From Paractinoplanes ferrugineus (GTDB lineage Bacteria > Actinomycetota > Actinomycetes > Mycobacteriales > Micromonosporaceae), in the NCBI RefSeq assembly GCF_016862195.1, contig NZ_BOMM01000009.1:62001-126000 (forward strand): 64,000 nt of DNA, read 5' to 3'. Shown here piece by piece: positions 15,474 through 23,866 of this stretch. How positions within the stretch are numbered: the stretch's first letter is position 1; the number at the start of each line of letters is the position of its first letter. The position numbers and the translations under genes were made by a program. The notes beneath the pieces are model-generated. The model did not search any database, was not told the origin of the DNA, and saw only the letters and a program-made list of their open reading frames with translations.

Positions 15474-16304
15474 TCAGGCCTTGCGGGCGGCCGCGGCGAT
15501 CAGCCGGTCAGCGACGGCCTGCCGATCGAGGCCGAGTCGCTGGGCAGTCTCACCAAGCACGTCGTGGGCCTCACGCACGCTGCAGCCGCGCTGGGCGATG
15601 ATCACGCCGATCGCCCGGTCGACGGTCGCGTGGGTGCTCGTCTCGTCGCGCCGGCGCAGCTCGCCGAGCAGCACCTCGGCCTGGTTGACCAGGGCCATCG
15701 CGGTGACCAGCACATCCGGGCCGGGGGTGCCGGGCCGGTCGAGGTAGACACTGACCGCACCGACCTCGGCCCGGGGCACGTCGAGCGGGACGGCTACCAC
15801 CGCCGCGATTCCGGCGGTGGCGGCGGGTTCGGCCAGGTGCGGCCAGCGCGCGTCGGCGGTCAGGTCGTCGGCGACGGTCAGGGCGTGGCTGCGAGCCGCG
15901 TCGAGCCCGGGGCCGGTGCTCGACTCGTACGCGATCGTGTCGAGGCTTTCGCCGCGCGGACCGTTCGCGGTGCGGGTGGGTGGGCCGCCCTCGCCGATCA
16001 GCGTGACCGAGCAGCGCACCGTGCCCGGCACCGTGGCGGCCAGGAAGGCGACCAGCCGCTCGATCGCCGCATCGAAGCTGGGCGCGCCGAGCAGCCGGGC
16101 CGAGAGCTCATGCAGGAGACCGGCCAGTTCGACCGCGTGCGGGCCGCTCAGGACCGCGGAATGCCCACCGTCACGAGAACGGCCGGGCCGACGCGGCAAC
16201 CGGGCGGGGCGACGCAGCAACCGGGCGGGACGGCGCAGCGGCGACGAAATCCGGCTTTTCGGGGCAGACACGCGGGGCATATTGCCACGACCATCGACCG
16301 GCAC
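15474..16304 (-). CDS. GAF-ANTAR domain RNA-binding regulator
   Basis: 276 residues. After a basic, Arg/Pro-rich N-terminus of about 45 residues comes a GAF domain (about 55-205, with VRCSVTLIGEGG and AAVVAVPLDVP) and a C-terminal ANTAR helix bundle (DRAIGVIIAQRGCSVREAHDVL, then RQAVADRLI). ANTAR proteins bind paired-hexaloop RNAs and prevent termination; the GAF domain probably senses a signal. The basic N-terminal tail is unusual and may be an artefact of the GTG start, since internal starts such as the one at 16280 are possible. Confidence 0.85.
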   Translation of the reverse strand: MPVDGRGNMPRVSAPKSRISSPLRRPARLLRRPARLPRRPGRSRDGGHSAVLSGPHAVELAGLLHELSARLLGAPSFDAAIERLVAFLAATVPGTVRCSVTLIGEGGPPTRTANGPRGESLDTIAYESSTGPGLDAARSHALTVADDLTADARWPHLAEPAATAGIAAVVAVPLDVPRAEVGAVSVYLDRPGTPGPDVLVTAMALVNQAEVLLGELRRRDETSTHATVDRAIGVIIAQRGCSVREAHDVLGETAQRLGLDRQAVADRLIAAAARKA

Positions 16305-16319
16305 GGAAGTTCGTTGCCC

Positions 16320-16508
16320 CTACCGGGTGGCTTCGCCCGTCGTGGCCGTCTCGTCGGAGGCGCGCTCCTCGAGCGGCTGCGGGTCGAACTCCCGGTCGTC
16401 GGAGTCGGCCAGGATGGCCGCGGCCTGCGCCCGCGGGTCGTCGCTTCCGGCCGCGCGCTCCTCCGGGAGCAGCTCGGCGGCACGCTCGGAAATCCGGTCG
16501 TCAGTCAT
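16320..16508 (-). CDS. Small acidic conserved protein
   Basis: 62 residues, rich in Asp/Glu/Ala, starting MTDDRISERAAELLPEERA. Similar short proteins with a LLPEERAAGSDDP core are frequent in actinomycetes and have no assigned function. No membrane segment or signal. It lies 15 nt upstream of the GAF-ANTAR gene start on the same strand, so the two may be co-transcribed. Confidence 0.7.
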   Translation of the reverse strand: MTDDRISERAAELLPEERAAGSDDPRAQAAAILADSDDREFDPQPLEERASDETATTGEATR

Positions 16509-16566
16509 ACGTGGCTGCTTACCCCGGCCCGCCGCGAGTTATCCGGCCCGCCGGAGGGCGAAACAA

Positions 16567-16602
16567 GAACGACGCCCCCGGGCGAACCCGGGGGCGTCGT
16601 TC
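16567..16602 (-). terminator. Strong terminator after the structured RNA candidate
   Basis: A perfect 16-bp stem (GAACGACGCCCCCGGG and complement) with a four-base loop. On the minus strand it is followed by TTGTTTCG, so it best fits transcription coming from 16720 leftwards. Confidence 0.75.
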
Positions 16603-16606
16603 ACAA

Positions 16607-16720
16607 GACGTCGGTGTGCAGGTCGCCTCTCGGCGATAGGCACAACACGGCTCCAGCCGAACGGTATTCCGTGAAGGCATTAGTGGTGAGGCCCGGGGAC
16701 ACTGGACACACCGACGTTCG
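16607..16720 (-). ncRNA. Candidate structured small RNA
   Basis: ACGTCGGTGTG and its exact complement CACACCGACGT close a domain of about 110 nt. Inside are four short hairpins: CGCC-TCTC-GGCG, GGCT-CC-AGCC, ACGG-TATT-CCGT and AGTG...CACT. On the minus strand the domain is followed 4 nt later by the strong terminator at 16567-16602, giving an RNA of about 150 nt. There is no ORF. It does not look like tmRNA, SRP RNA, 6S, 5S or a riboswitch class I recognise. The strand is inferred from the terminator; a plus-strand leader for the gene at 16814 is the alternative. Confidence 0.5.
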
Positions 16721-16813
16721 TAGTCAACGGTCGGTCACCGCGCGCGATTCCGTTAGCAAGTGTGACGCCCGCCACAGAGTTTGCCCGGCTCGGACGCGGG
16801 TAGTCGACCCGCC

Positions 16814-17014
16814 GTGACCGACGATTTCAGCGAACTGGACGCCTTCCTCGACGACGCGTTCGAGGGCCAGGAGCGCCTCAGCAGCCTGGACCTGCAGCGC
16901 CGCGCGATCGCGGCCGACCTGCCGGCGATCTCCCGCACCCGGGTCGACGCCCTGCCGGAGGGTGAGTACGCCCAGGACGAGGCCGCCGAGGCCCTCCGAC
17001 TCATCGAGGTCTGA
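16814..17014 (+). CDS. Small acidic protein of unknown function
   Basis: 66 residues, no family recognised. It is strongly acidic with [15 protein letters not shown] and ends in helical [10 protein letters not shown]. The GTG at 16814 is preferred since TAGTCG lies 7 nt upstream, close to the leaderless pattern seen elsewhere here. It is 23 nt before the next membrane gene and may be its partner. Confidence 0.6.
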   Translation: MTDDFSELDAFLDDAFEGQERLSSLDLQRRAIAADLPAISRTRVDALPEGEYAQDEAAEALRLIEV

Positions 17015-17037
17015 GCAGCGGAAGTACCCTTTTGGGC

Positions 17038-17451
17038 ATGAAGGTGCTGTGGACGCCGGCGTGGATCGCCAGGCACCTCATTGCCCTCGCCGTCGTGCTG
17101 GGCTGCCTCGGGCTGGGCTGGTGGCAGTTCAGCCGGGCCAGCGGCGGCAACAATCTCAGCTGGGGTTACACGTTCGAGTGGCCGGTGTTCGCGGCCTTCT
17201 TCGCCTTCCTGTGGTGGCGTGAGGTGCAGCTCGCCCTGCGCCCGCCGGCCACCGAGGAGGAAGCCGCCGACGACGAGCCGGCGAGGCTCCCAGGCGCGGC
17301 TGTTACGGTCGGCCGTCCGGTTCGTGTCGCCGTGCGCGCCGACCAGGCCGCGGACGATCCCGAGCTGGACGCCTACAACGACTATCTGACCTGGCTGGCC
17401 CGGCATCCCGGGGCCGGCCCGGCCGACTATCCCGGCTTCTCGAAGAACTAG
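17038..17451 (+). CDS. Small two-helix membrane protein
   Basis: 137 residues. Two hydrophobic helices ([21 protein letters not shown] and [15 protein letters not shown]) are followed by an acidic cytoplasmic tail ending in [12 protein letters not shown]. Proteins of this pattern sit next to DUF3817 genes in many actinobacteria; their function is not known. TACCCT lies 7 nt before the ATG, which supports this start and a leaderless mRNA. The DUF3817 gene follows after 11 nt. Confidence 0.75.
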   Translation: MKVLWTPAWIARHLIALAVVLGCLGLGWWQFSRASGGNNLSWGYTFEWPVFAAFFAFLWWREVQLALRPPATEEEAADDEPARLPGAAVTVGRPVRVAVRADQAADDPELDAYNDYLTWLARHPGAGPADYPGFSKN

Positions 17452-17462
17452 GACGTGGCATC

Positions 17463-17780
17463 GTGCAGGGAGCCCTGACCCGCTACCGGATCATCGCGTG
17501 GATCGTCGGCGTGTGCCTGCTCGCACTCGTCGTGGTCGGCATGCCGCTGAAATACCTCGGCGACAACGACGTCGTGGTGGCGACCGTCGGCCCCGCCCAC
17601 GGCTTCCTCTTCATGATCTACCTGGTGCTCACCTACGATCTCGCGCGCCGGGCCGGCTGGGCGTTCCCGCGAATGCTTCTCGTGATGGCGGCGGGCACGA
17701 TCCCGTTTCTTTCGTTCTGGGCCGAGCGTAAGGTCAGCCACGTCTGGATCCCGGCCGAGTTGGCGAAAAGTCCAGTTTGA
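17463..17780 (+). CDS. DUF3817 integral membrane protein
   Basis: 105 residues with three hydrophobic segments and the DUF3817 features GMPLKYLG, VATVGPAHGFLFMIYLVL and FLSFWAERK. The family is widespread in actinobacteria, often next to the two-helix protein found just upstream. Its function is unknown. The GTG start has AGGA about 10 nt upstream. An imperfect stem (CCCGGTAAC/GTTATCGGG, 17802-17828) after the stop may terminate the operon. Confidence 0.82.
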   Translation: MQGALTRYRIIAWIVGVCLLALVVVGMPLKYLGDNDVVVATVGPAHGFLFMIYLVLTYDLARRAGWAFPRMLLVMAAGTIPFLSFWAERKVSHVWIPAELAKSPV

Positions 17781-17875
17781 GTCGCGGAATAACGCGGCGT
17801 TCCCGGTAACTGACAATGCGTTATCGGGATCATTCCCATATTCCTGACTTTTGCCTTAAATTCCTTGCCCGGAAC

Positions 17876-17903
17876 TTGATTTTGTTTTACGCGCCGATAA
17901 GTT
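17876..17903 (+). promoter_or_regulatory. Promoter of the c-di-AMP riboswitch transcript
   Basis: TTGATT (17876-17881) and TAAGTT (17898-17903), spacer 16, lie in a locally A/T-rich patch just before the riboswitch. Confidence 0.45.
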
Positions 17904-17924
17904 GGTGCGGTTGGATCGGTCCGC

Positions 17925-18137
17925 AGCCACAAACCCTCGGTGGCACCGGCCAACGCCGCCAATCGGCGCGGTGACTCAGCGTGTTCTCCCCGAACATCGC
18001 GTGCCATCGCGACAGAACCGGGGACCCGCGTTTCTGGGGTGAATCCGCGCAAGCGGTAGGGCCGTGTTCCGAGCCCCTGATCCTCATCAAGCGCCGGCGA
18101 CAGCTGACCCGGCAGGCGGCCTTAGCGGGAGAAAGGC
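17925..18137 (+). promoter_or_regulatory. c-di-AMP (ydaO-yuaA) riboswitch
   Basis: The leader of the NlpC/P60 gene carries the conserved marks of this class: GGGTGAATC (18037-18045), GGTAGGG (18055-18061) and the 3' part CGACAGCTGACCC...GCAGGCGG (about 18097-18120). In actinobacteria this riboswitch commonly controls cell-wall hydrolases, as here. High c-di-AMP normally turns expression off. The exact 5' end of the aptamer is an estimate, and no expression platform is assigned. Confidence 0.8.
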
Positions 18138-18146
18138 CAGTTACCG

Positions 18147-19121
18147 GTGCCACACCCCCGAACCAGGCTTCGGCCCATCGTGGTCGCGGCGTTGGCGATC
18201 GCGGTCAGCGGGTTCATGGCGACCCCCGCGCACGCGGCGCCGTCCGAGGCGGAGCTGAAGAAGCAGATCGACACCGCTTCGAACCAGCTCGAGGACATCA
18301 CCGAGTCGTTCAACAAGCTCAAGATCGACCTGGCCAAGACGGCCGCCGACCAGAAGAACCTGGCCGCGTCGATCGCCCCGGCCAAGGCCAAGCTCCTGGT
18401 GGCCAGCGCCCAGGTCGACAACATCGCGGCCACGTCCTACAAACAGGGCAAGATCGGCCCGATGGCGGCTCTGCTGTCCAGCAGCAACCAGACCGGCCTC
18501 GTCGACCGGATGAGCTACCTGGACCTCATCCAGCGCGCCAACCAGCGCGACATCGACGCGTACACCCAGACCACCCAGACCTTCGACCAGCGCTCGGCGG
18601 CGCTGAAGACCACGCAGGCCAAGCAGACGGCCCAGCTCAACGAGGTCGCGGCGCGCAAGTCGAAGATCGAGGGTGACATCAAGAAGCTGCGGGCGCTGCG
18701 CCAGCAGGCCTTCGGCAGCGCCACCGAGACGGGCGTCTCCGGTGCCGCCGGTCCGGCCCCGAACATCGCGGGCTCGGCCGGTGAAGCGGTCGCGTTCGCG
18801 TACAAGCAGGCCAACAAGCCGGCCTACTACGGCTACGGAGATTCCGGGCCCAGCACGTTCGACTGCTCCGGCCTGACCATGGCCGCGTGGAACGTCGCCG
18901 GAAAGTCGTTGCCGCACAACGCCGCCGCGCAGTACAGCGCCACGGCGCGCATCTCGAAGTCCCAGCTGCAACCGGGCGACCTGGTGTTCTATCGAAGCCT
19001 CGGCCACGTCGGCATCTACGTCGGCGGCGGCATGATCATCGACGCGTCCCGGGAGGGCGAGCCGATCAAGAAGAGGTCGATAAACATCATGACCCCGTAC
19101 GGCTACGGCCGAGTCAAGTAG
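18147..19121 (+). CDS. Secreted NlpC/P60 peptidoglycan endopeptidase (RipA-like)
   Basis: 324 residues. A Sec signal peptide ends near AHA-30. A long helical/coiled-coil region (about 33-190) resembles the autoinhibitory domain of RipA-type enzymes. The catalytic NlpC/P60 domain (about 208-324) has Cys240 in FDCSGL and His287 in LGHVGIYV; the third residue is probably Asp299. It should cleave stem peptides during division or spore growth. The GTG at 18147 has GGGAGAAAGG about 10 nt upstream. Expression is likely under the c-di-AMP riboswitch directly in front, tying wall hydrolysis to c-di-AMP levels. Confidence 0.93.
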   Translation: MPHPRTRLRPIVVAALAIAVSGFMATPAHAAPSEAELKKQIDTASNQLEDITESFNKLKIDLAKTAADQKNLAASIAPAKAKLLVASAQVDNIAATSYKQGKIGPMAALLSSSNQTGLVDRMSYLDLIQRANQRDIDAYTQTTQTFDQRSAALKTTQAKQTAQLNEVAARKSKIEGDIKKLRALRQQAFGSATETGVSGAAGPAPNIAGSAGEAVAFAYKQANKPAYYGYGDSGPSTFDCSGLTMAAWNVAGKSLPHNAAAQYSATARISKSQLQPGDLVFYRSLGHVGIYVGGGMIIDASREGEPIKKRSINIMTPYGYGRVK

Positions 19122-19142
19122 CGCCTGTTCCGAGCAGCAAGA

Positions 19143-19170
19143 AGGCCGGTACCCCGCGGGGTACCGGCCT
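19143..19170 (+). terminator. Terminator between the endopeptidase and sigma factor genes
   Basis: AGGCCGGTACCCC and GGGGTACCGGCCT form a perfect 13-bp stem with a two-base loop, followed by GTTTTCG. It lies between convergent genes. Confidence 0.85.
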
Positions 19171-19184
19171 GTTTTCGTCGGAGG

Positions 19185-20183
19185 TCAGGCGGCCTGCAGA
19201 CCCTCGGCCCGCGCGAGCTCGCGCAGCCGGCCGAGCGCCTGGATCTCGAGCTGGCGGATCCGCTCCCGGCTGAGCGAGAAGCGCGAGGCCACCTCGGTCA
19301 GCGAGTGCTCCCGGCCGTCCTCCAGACCGTACCGAGCCCGCATGATGCCGGCCGAGCGGTCGTCGAGGTGGTTGAGCAGACCCTCGATGCGCTGCCGCTC
19401 CAGGGCGGTCAGCACGATCTCCTCGGGCGATGGCGCGTCGCTGTCGGCCACCAGGTCACCGAGGTTGGTGTCGCCGTCGTCGCCGACCGGGGTGTCCAGC
19501 GAGACAGTGTCCTGGGCCCAGCGGGTGAGCTCGTTGACGCGCTCGACGGTGACGCCGAGAGCCGCGGCGATCTGGTCGGGCTCGGGGTCGGCGCCCAGCT
19601 CGCGGACGAGCTGCCGGGTGACGTTGCGCATCCGGTTGACGTCCTCGACCAGGTGCACCGGCAGGCGCACGGTGCGCTCCTGCTGGGCGATGGCCCGGCT
19701 GATCGCCTGGCGGACCCACCACGTCGCGTACGTCGAGAACTTGTAACCGCGCTCGTAGTCGAACTTCTCGACGGCGCGGACGAGGCCGGTGTTGCCCTCC
19801 TGGATGAGGTCGAGCATCGGCATTCCGGATCGCACGTAACGACGGGCGATCGACACGACCAGTCGCAGGTTTGCCCGGATGAACAGGTCCTTCGCGCGCT
19901 GCCCCTCCTGGACGATGCGCTCCAGTTCCTCCCGGCTCACGCCACGCGGAACCTCGCCCTCGTCCAGCAGGAACTCAGCGAAGAGGCCCGCCTCGATCTG
20001 CTTGGAGAGCTCGACTTCCTGAGCTGCGTCCAGCAGAGGCGTCCGGGAGATCTCGTGCAGGTAGACGCCGACCAGGTCCCGCTCCTCGGCGACCTGGTCG
20101 GTCCGCATGACGGTGTTCTTCTCCACGTTGCCCACGGTCCCCTCATTGCCTGAACTACTAACCACGTCCGCAAACTCATTCAT
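19185..20183 (-). CDS. Group 2 (RpoD-like) RNA polymerase sigma factor
   Basis: 332 residues with regions 1.2 to 4.2: DLVGVYLHEISRTPLL (1.2), NLRLVVSIARRYVRSGMPMLDLIQEGNTGL (2.1-2.2), GYKFSTYATWWVRQAI (2.3-2.4) and an HTH SLTEVASRFSLSRERIRQLE (4.2). It lacks the long acidic N-terminus of the primary HrdB/SigA factor, so it is a group 2 factor like HrdA/HrdD or mycobacterial SigB, probably stress or stationary-phase related. Promoter recognition should be near that of the housekeeping factor. No anti-sigma gene is adjacent. Confidence 0.92.
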   Translation of the reverse strand: MNEFADVVSSSGNEGTVGNVEKNTVMRTDQVAEERDLVGVYLHEISRTPLLDAAQEVELSKQIEAGLFAEFLLDEGEVPRGVSREELERIVQEGQRAKDLFIRANLRLVVSIARRYVRSGMPMLDLIQEGNTGLVRAVEKFDYERGYKFSTYATWWVRQAISRAIAQQERTVRLPVHLVEDVNRMRNVTRQLVRELGADPEPDQIAAALGVTVERVNELTRWAQDTVSLDTPVGDDGDTNLGDLVADSDAPSPEEIVLTALERQRIEGLLNHLDDRSAGIMRARYGLEDGREHSLTEVASRFSLSRERIRQLEIQALGRLRELARAEGLQAA

Positions 20184-20699
20184 TTACGGCTACTGGCATC
20201 TACACAACAAATGGCTGCTCGCACTGATTCCGGCTGGTGGGTCGAAAGTGTCACGAATGCCTGAGCGATTCCTGAGAGCCGCGTGCGATGTTCCTGAAGA
20301 GGGGCTCCCCGACGGCATTCACGCGCCGCAGCCGACCTCGGTCGCGCAGCATGACGCATACCCGCGTTGGTCTCAATGACACCATCGGCCCCTCATCCGT
20401 CGCAGCGACGGGCATCACCACTAGGCTTGGGACGCTCGTCACTACCCAGTACGGCCCACGGCCTCCCCGGGTTCAGGTGCAGCATCGACAGCTTCGCGAC
20501 CGGCTTGAAACAAAAGCCTCTTCGAAAAGATCCATAAGCCCGCAGCCGGACTTGGCCACCTGCCACAATGCGGCATGTTTCGGCCGAGAGCACTCGCCCG
20601 CACGGGTGACAGCCGGCCGGATGATGGACATCTATTACCCAAGCGGTCGGTGACGAGAAACACACCGCCCCGCCCGGGTGAGCGGGCAGCATGATCCCC
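20184..20699. other. Long intergenic region without a visible gene
   Basis: About 0.5 kb between divergent genes. I see no convincing ORF and no strong hairpin. It contains the sigma-gene leader (A/T-richer near 20190-20215) and a patch at 20505-20535 with lower GC. A long 5' leader for the sigma factor gene is possible. Confidence 0.4.
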
Positions 20700-21389
20700 A
20701 TGGACAACGGGCGGACGGTTCTGATCACGGGTGGCGCGGGCGGGCTCGGCACCGCCACGGTGGCGGCCTTCCTGGCGGACGGGTGGCGGGTGGTCGCCCC
20801 GGTGCGGGCCGGTCGGCAGACGGCACTGCCGGCGGGCGCGGTCGCCGTCGAGGCCGACCTGACCGATGCGACGGACGTCACCGCGGCGACCTCCGTCGCG
20901 GCCGGCGAAACCGGCGCCCCGCTGCGGGCGGTGGTCAATCTCGCCGGGGCGTACGCCGGGGCCGGTCTCGTGGCGGACACCCCGCTCGCCGACTTCGAGC
21001 ACATGCTGACCGTCAACCTGCGACCCACCTACCTGGTCACGGCGGCTGCCCTCCCCCATCTCGTGGCGGCCGGCGGCGGCGGGATCGTGTGCGTGTCGTC
21101 GCGGGCCGCGGTGGCTCCCTTCCCGGGTGCGGCCGGCTATGCGACCGCCAAAGCCGCCGTTCTCGGGTTCGCGGGGGCGGTCGCGGCCGAGTACAAGAAG
21201 CAGGGTGTGCGCTGCAACACGGTGCTGCCGAGTGTGATCGACACCCCCGCCAACCGCGCTTCGATGCCCGACGCCGACTTCGCCCGCTGGGTACGGCCCG
21301 ACGAGATCGCGCCGGTCATCGTGTTCCTGGCGGGCGACGCGTCCAGCCCGACGACCGGGGCGCAGATCCCGGTCTACGGGCAGGCCTGA
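20700..21389 (+). CDS. Short-chain dehydrogenase/reductase
   Basis: About 229 residues, a classical SDR. TGGAGGLG binds the cofactor near the N-terminus, NLAGAYAG corresponds to the NNAG motif, and the catalytic Ser is in VCVSSRAA with YATAK further on. An acidic residue after beta-2 is not evident, so NADP(H) is likely. The substrate is unknown. The ATG at 20700 is preferred over 20691 because CAGCAT lies 7 nt upstream, as expected for a leaderless gene. It ends one base before the convergent kinase gene. Confidence 0.88.
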   Translation: MDNGRTVLITGGAGGLGTATVAAFLADGWRVVAPVRAGRQTALPAGAVAVEADLTDATDVTAATSVAAGETGAPLRAVVNLAGAYAGAGLVADTPLADFEHMLTVNLRPTYLVTAAALPHLVAAGGGGIVCVSSRAAVAPFPGAAGYATAKAAVLGFAGAVAAEYKKQGVRCNTVLPSVIDTPANRASMPDADFARWVRPDEIAPVIVFLAGDASSPTTGAQIPVYGQA

Positions 21390-21390
21390 C

Positions 21391-22101
21391 TCACGACGAC
21401 TCCGCCAGCTGCCAGCCGAGTGCGGTCGCGCCGGCCAGCAGCGGAGCACCGGCCAGCAACATCGCCCGGGCCAGGGAACGAGCCCGGGTGACCGCGGCCG
21501 GCAGCGGCAGTCGACCGCGGATCTCGGCGGCGACCTCGTCGGGGGTCCCGTTCGCGTCGATCAGCACGAAGTCCGGATATTCCGGCAGCGAGCGGTAGGC
21601 GGTCGCGGCCGCCGACAGGTATTCGATGCTCTCGTGGTCGTAGCCGCGGGTTTCGATCCGCTCCTGGGCCACGTGCGGGTCCACGGTCAGCAGGAAGGTC
21701 AGGTCGGGGGCCGGGAACAGCCGGTAGGCCAACCGGGCGCGGCGCTCGGCGGCGGGCTGGGCGGCTCGGGCACGCAACGAGGCGTACTGGCAGACGGCAT
21801 AGCGGTCCATCACGGTGATCTCACCGGTCAGAGCCCGGCGCAGCAGAGTCCGCAGAATGGCGAGCCAGCGCAGGACCGACTCGACGAACAGCATGGCCCG
21901 GCGGCCGAGCAGATCCTCGGCGTCGTCGCCCCGGCCGAGGCGCGCGGAGAGTCGGCCGAACCAGCGACGACCGCCCGCGTTACGGCGGTAGGCGGCGTTC
22001 AGTCCCTCGGCCTTGAGTGCGTCGGCGAGCCGGTGGGCTTGAGTCGTCTTGCCACTTCCGTCGATGCCGACGAGGGCGATCGTGCGTGGTTGGCGAGTCA
22101 T
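21391..22101 (-). CDS. dTMP kinase-like P-loop kinase
   Basis: 236 residues. The P-loop GIDGSGKTT, the DRY motif (MDRYAVCQY) and later RGYDHESIEYL fit the thymidylate kinase family. The LID is short and the C-terminus has an extra hydrophobic stretch (about 205-228) that may attach it to the membrane, unusual for a Tmk. It is likely a paralogue rather than the essential Tmk. The ATG at 22101 is supported by TACCGT 8 nt upstream. Confidence 0.8.
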   Translation of the reverse strand: MTRQPRTIALVGIDGSGKTTQAHRLADALKAEGLNAAYRRNAGGRRWFGRLSARLGRGDDAEDLLGRRAMLFVESVLRWLAILRTLLRRALTGEITVMDRYAVCQYASLRARAAQPAAERRARLAYRLFPAPDLTFLLTVDPHVAQERIETRGYDHESIEYLSAAATAYRSLPEYPDFVLIDANGTPDEVAAEIRGRLPLPAAVTRARSLARAMLLAGAPLLAGATALGWQLAESS

Positions 22102-22269
22102 GCTCACCAACGGTAACGGGGTCTGCCCAGTCCGTTTCACAGCAAGCACTCCCCACGCCGTACCAAAATGGTGCCAAGCAGTGGAAAAGGTGCGGCGGGT
22201 TCAAAGGCAACGACCGCCGGGTAGGGGAACAAAGGTACAGACCACACTCGTCGACAGGGAGAAGATCAC

Positions 22270-22839
22270 ATGCCGCACCACGTGGATGCCGGGTTGGCCA
22301 CCACGCTAAAGCGGGTGGCCTCCACCCTGAAATCGGCGGAGATCCCGTTCGCGCTCGGCGGCAGCTTCGCCGTCTACGCGCACGGCGGGCACTCCAGCGA
22401 CCACGACGTCGATTTCCTGATCCGCCCGCAGGACGCCGAGCAGTCGCTCAAGGCGCTCGCCGCGGTCGGCTTCCGCACCGAGCAGCCGCCGGAGGACTGG
22501 CTGGTCAAGGTGTACGACGACGACCGCATGGTGGACCTGATCCACCGGCCGGTGGAAACCACGGTCACCGACGAGACGCTGCGCGACACCGAGGTCATCT
22601 CGGTCGAGGCGATCAGCATGCCGGTGATCTCGGCCACCCAGCTGATGGTGCACAAGCTGCTCAGCTACAGCCAGCACCACTGCGACTTCGCCACCGGCTT
22701 CCCGGTGGCGCGATCACTGCGCGAGCAGATCGACTGGGACCGGGTGCGGCGCGAGACCGCTCGATCGCCGTACGCCGAGGCGTTCCTGATCCTTCTCGAT
22801 CGCTTGGACGTCGTTTCGCTCGAAGGGGGAAAGGGATGA
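22270..22839 (+). CDS. MNT-type nucleotidyltransferase
   Basis: 189 residues with the pol-beta type nucleotidyltransferase core: GGS at 30-32 and an Asp triplet DHDVDF (Asp44, Asp46, Asp48). Similar proteins (NTP_transf_5 group) lie close to the antitoxin-like MNT enzymes, but no HEPN partner is present. It is the first gene of a three-gene operon with ATGA overlaps to the next two genes, so the products are probably made together. The target of nucleotide transfer is unknown. Confidence 0.82.
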   Translation: MPHHVDAGLATTLKRVASTLKSAEIPFALGGSFAVYAHGGHSSDHDVDFLIRPQDAEQSLKALAAVGFRTEQPPEDWLVKVYDDDRMVDLIHRPVETTVTDETLRDTEVISVEAISMPVISATQLMVHKLLSYSQHHCDFATGFPVARSLREQIDWDRVRRETARSPYAEAFLILLDRLDVVSLEGGKG

Positions 22840-23087
22840 GCACACAGCTCGACGAATATCTCGAAGCCGAGATCCAGAGCATGCTGACCGACGGACGGAT
22901 CGCCGAGCTCGGCATCACCGTGCAACGCCGCGAGCACCTGCTGGTGCTGGGCGGCGAGGTGGAGAGCGGCCGGCGGCGGGACGAGATCTGCCGACAGATC
23001 AACGAGCGGTTCCCGGACGTGCACATCGTCTGCGACATCGGCATCACCCGGGCGTCGGCGCCCAGCGAGGTGGAGGAGATTTCATGA
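22836..23087 (+). CDS. Small BON-like domain protein
   Basis: 83 residues. The pattern ITVQRREHLLVLGGEVESGRRRDEICRQINERFPDVHIVCDI matches a single BON-type alpha/beta domain (beta-beta-alpha-beta), usually a phospholipid- or protein-binding module. There is no signal peptide, so it is probably cytoplasmic. It overlaps both neighbours by four bases and probably acts as an adaptor between the nucleotidyltransferase and the phosphoesterase. Confidence 0.72.
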   Translation: MSTQLDEYLEAEIQSMLTDGRIAELGITVQRREHLLVLGGEVESGRRRDEICRQINERFPDVHIVCDIGITRASAPSEVEEIS

Positions 23088-23827
23088 TCCGGATCGCCGC
23101 CGTGGGCGACGTTCACGTGGACAAGGACGTGCTCGGCCGGTTCCGCCCGGCCCTGGAGGAACTGCCCGAGCGCGCCGACGCCCTGTTGATCGCCGGGGAC
23201 CTGACCCGGCACGGAACGGTCGAGGAGGCACGCTGCTTCGTCACCGAGTTCGGCGGGCTGGGCGTGCCGGTGGTGGCCGTGCTCGGCAACCACGACCATC
23301 AGAGCGACCAGCAGGCGCGAGTCTCCGACGTGCTCACCGAGTCGGGCATCACGGTGCTGGAGGGTGACACGACCGTCCTCGAGCTGCACGGTCACCGGCT
23401 CGGCATCGCCGGGGTGAAGGGCTTCGGCGGCGGGTTCGCCGGGGCCAGCGCCAGCAACTTCGGCGAGCGGGAGATGAAGGACTTCGTCGGCACCACCGAG
23501 GTGATCGCCGAGCGGCTCGAGAACGCGCTCAAGTCGATCGAGGTCGACGCCCTGGTGGCGCTCACCCACTACGCCCCGGTGCCGGACACGCTGCTCGGCG
23601 AGCCGCTGGAGATCTACGCGTTCCTCGGCTGCTACCAGTTGGGCCGGGCGATCGACGCGGCACCGACGGCGCTGGCGCTGCACGGACACGCCCACCACGG
23701 GTCGGAGCGGGGGCGTACGCCGGGCGGCGTTCCGGTGCGCAACGTCGCCCATCCGGTGATCAAGCAGGCGTACAACGTGTACCAGCTCCTGACCGAGCAC
23801 GTGGACGCCGAACTAGTTGCTTCCTAG
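23084..23827 (+). CDS. Calcineurin-type metallophosphoesterase
   Basis: 247 residues with the full metal-binding set: Asp9 and His11 (GDVHVD), Asp in IAGDLTRHG, GNHD near 68-71, His in ALTHYAPV, and the terminal GHAHHG. It should hydrolyse a phosphoester; candidates are cyclic nucleotides, nucleotidylated products or nucleic acid ends. Being coupled to a nucleotidyltransferase gene suggests the two add and remove the same group, which is inference. Confidence 0.88.
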   Translation: MIRIAAVGDVHVDKDVLGRFRPALEELPERADALLIAGDLTRHGTVEEARCFVTEFGGLGVPVVAVLGNHDHQSDQQARVSDVLTESGITVLEGDTTVLELHGHRLGIAGVKGFGGGFAGASASNFGEREMKDFVGTTEVIAERLENALKSIEVDALVALTHYAPVPDTLLGEPLEIYAFLGCYQLGRAIDAAPTALALHGHAHHGSERGRTPGGVPVRNVAHPVIKQAYNVYQLLTEHVDAELVAS

Positions 23828-23866
23828 GCGTGTTTCCGATTTAGAGGGCAGGGGTATCCGGATGTC

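Noticed and set aside
20184..20699. Short ORFs in the sigma factor upstream region
   Set aside because: Composition and lack of motifs or ribosome sites do not support any of them.
22270..22839. MNT antitoxin of an MNT/HEPN toxin-antitoxin pair
   Set aside because: No HEPN gene is adjacent; the partners are a BON-like protein and a phosphoesterase.
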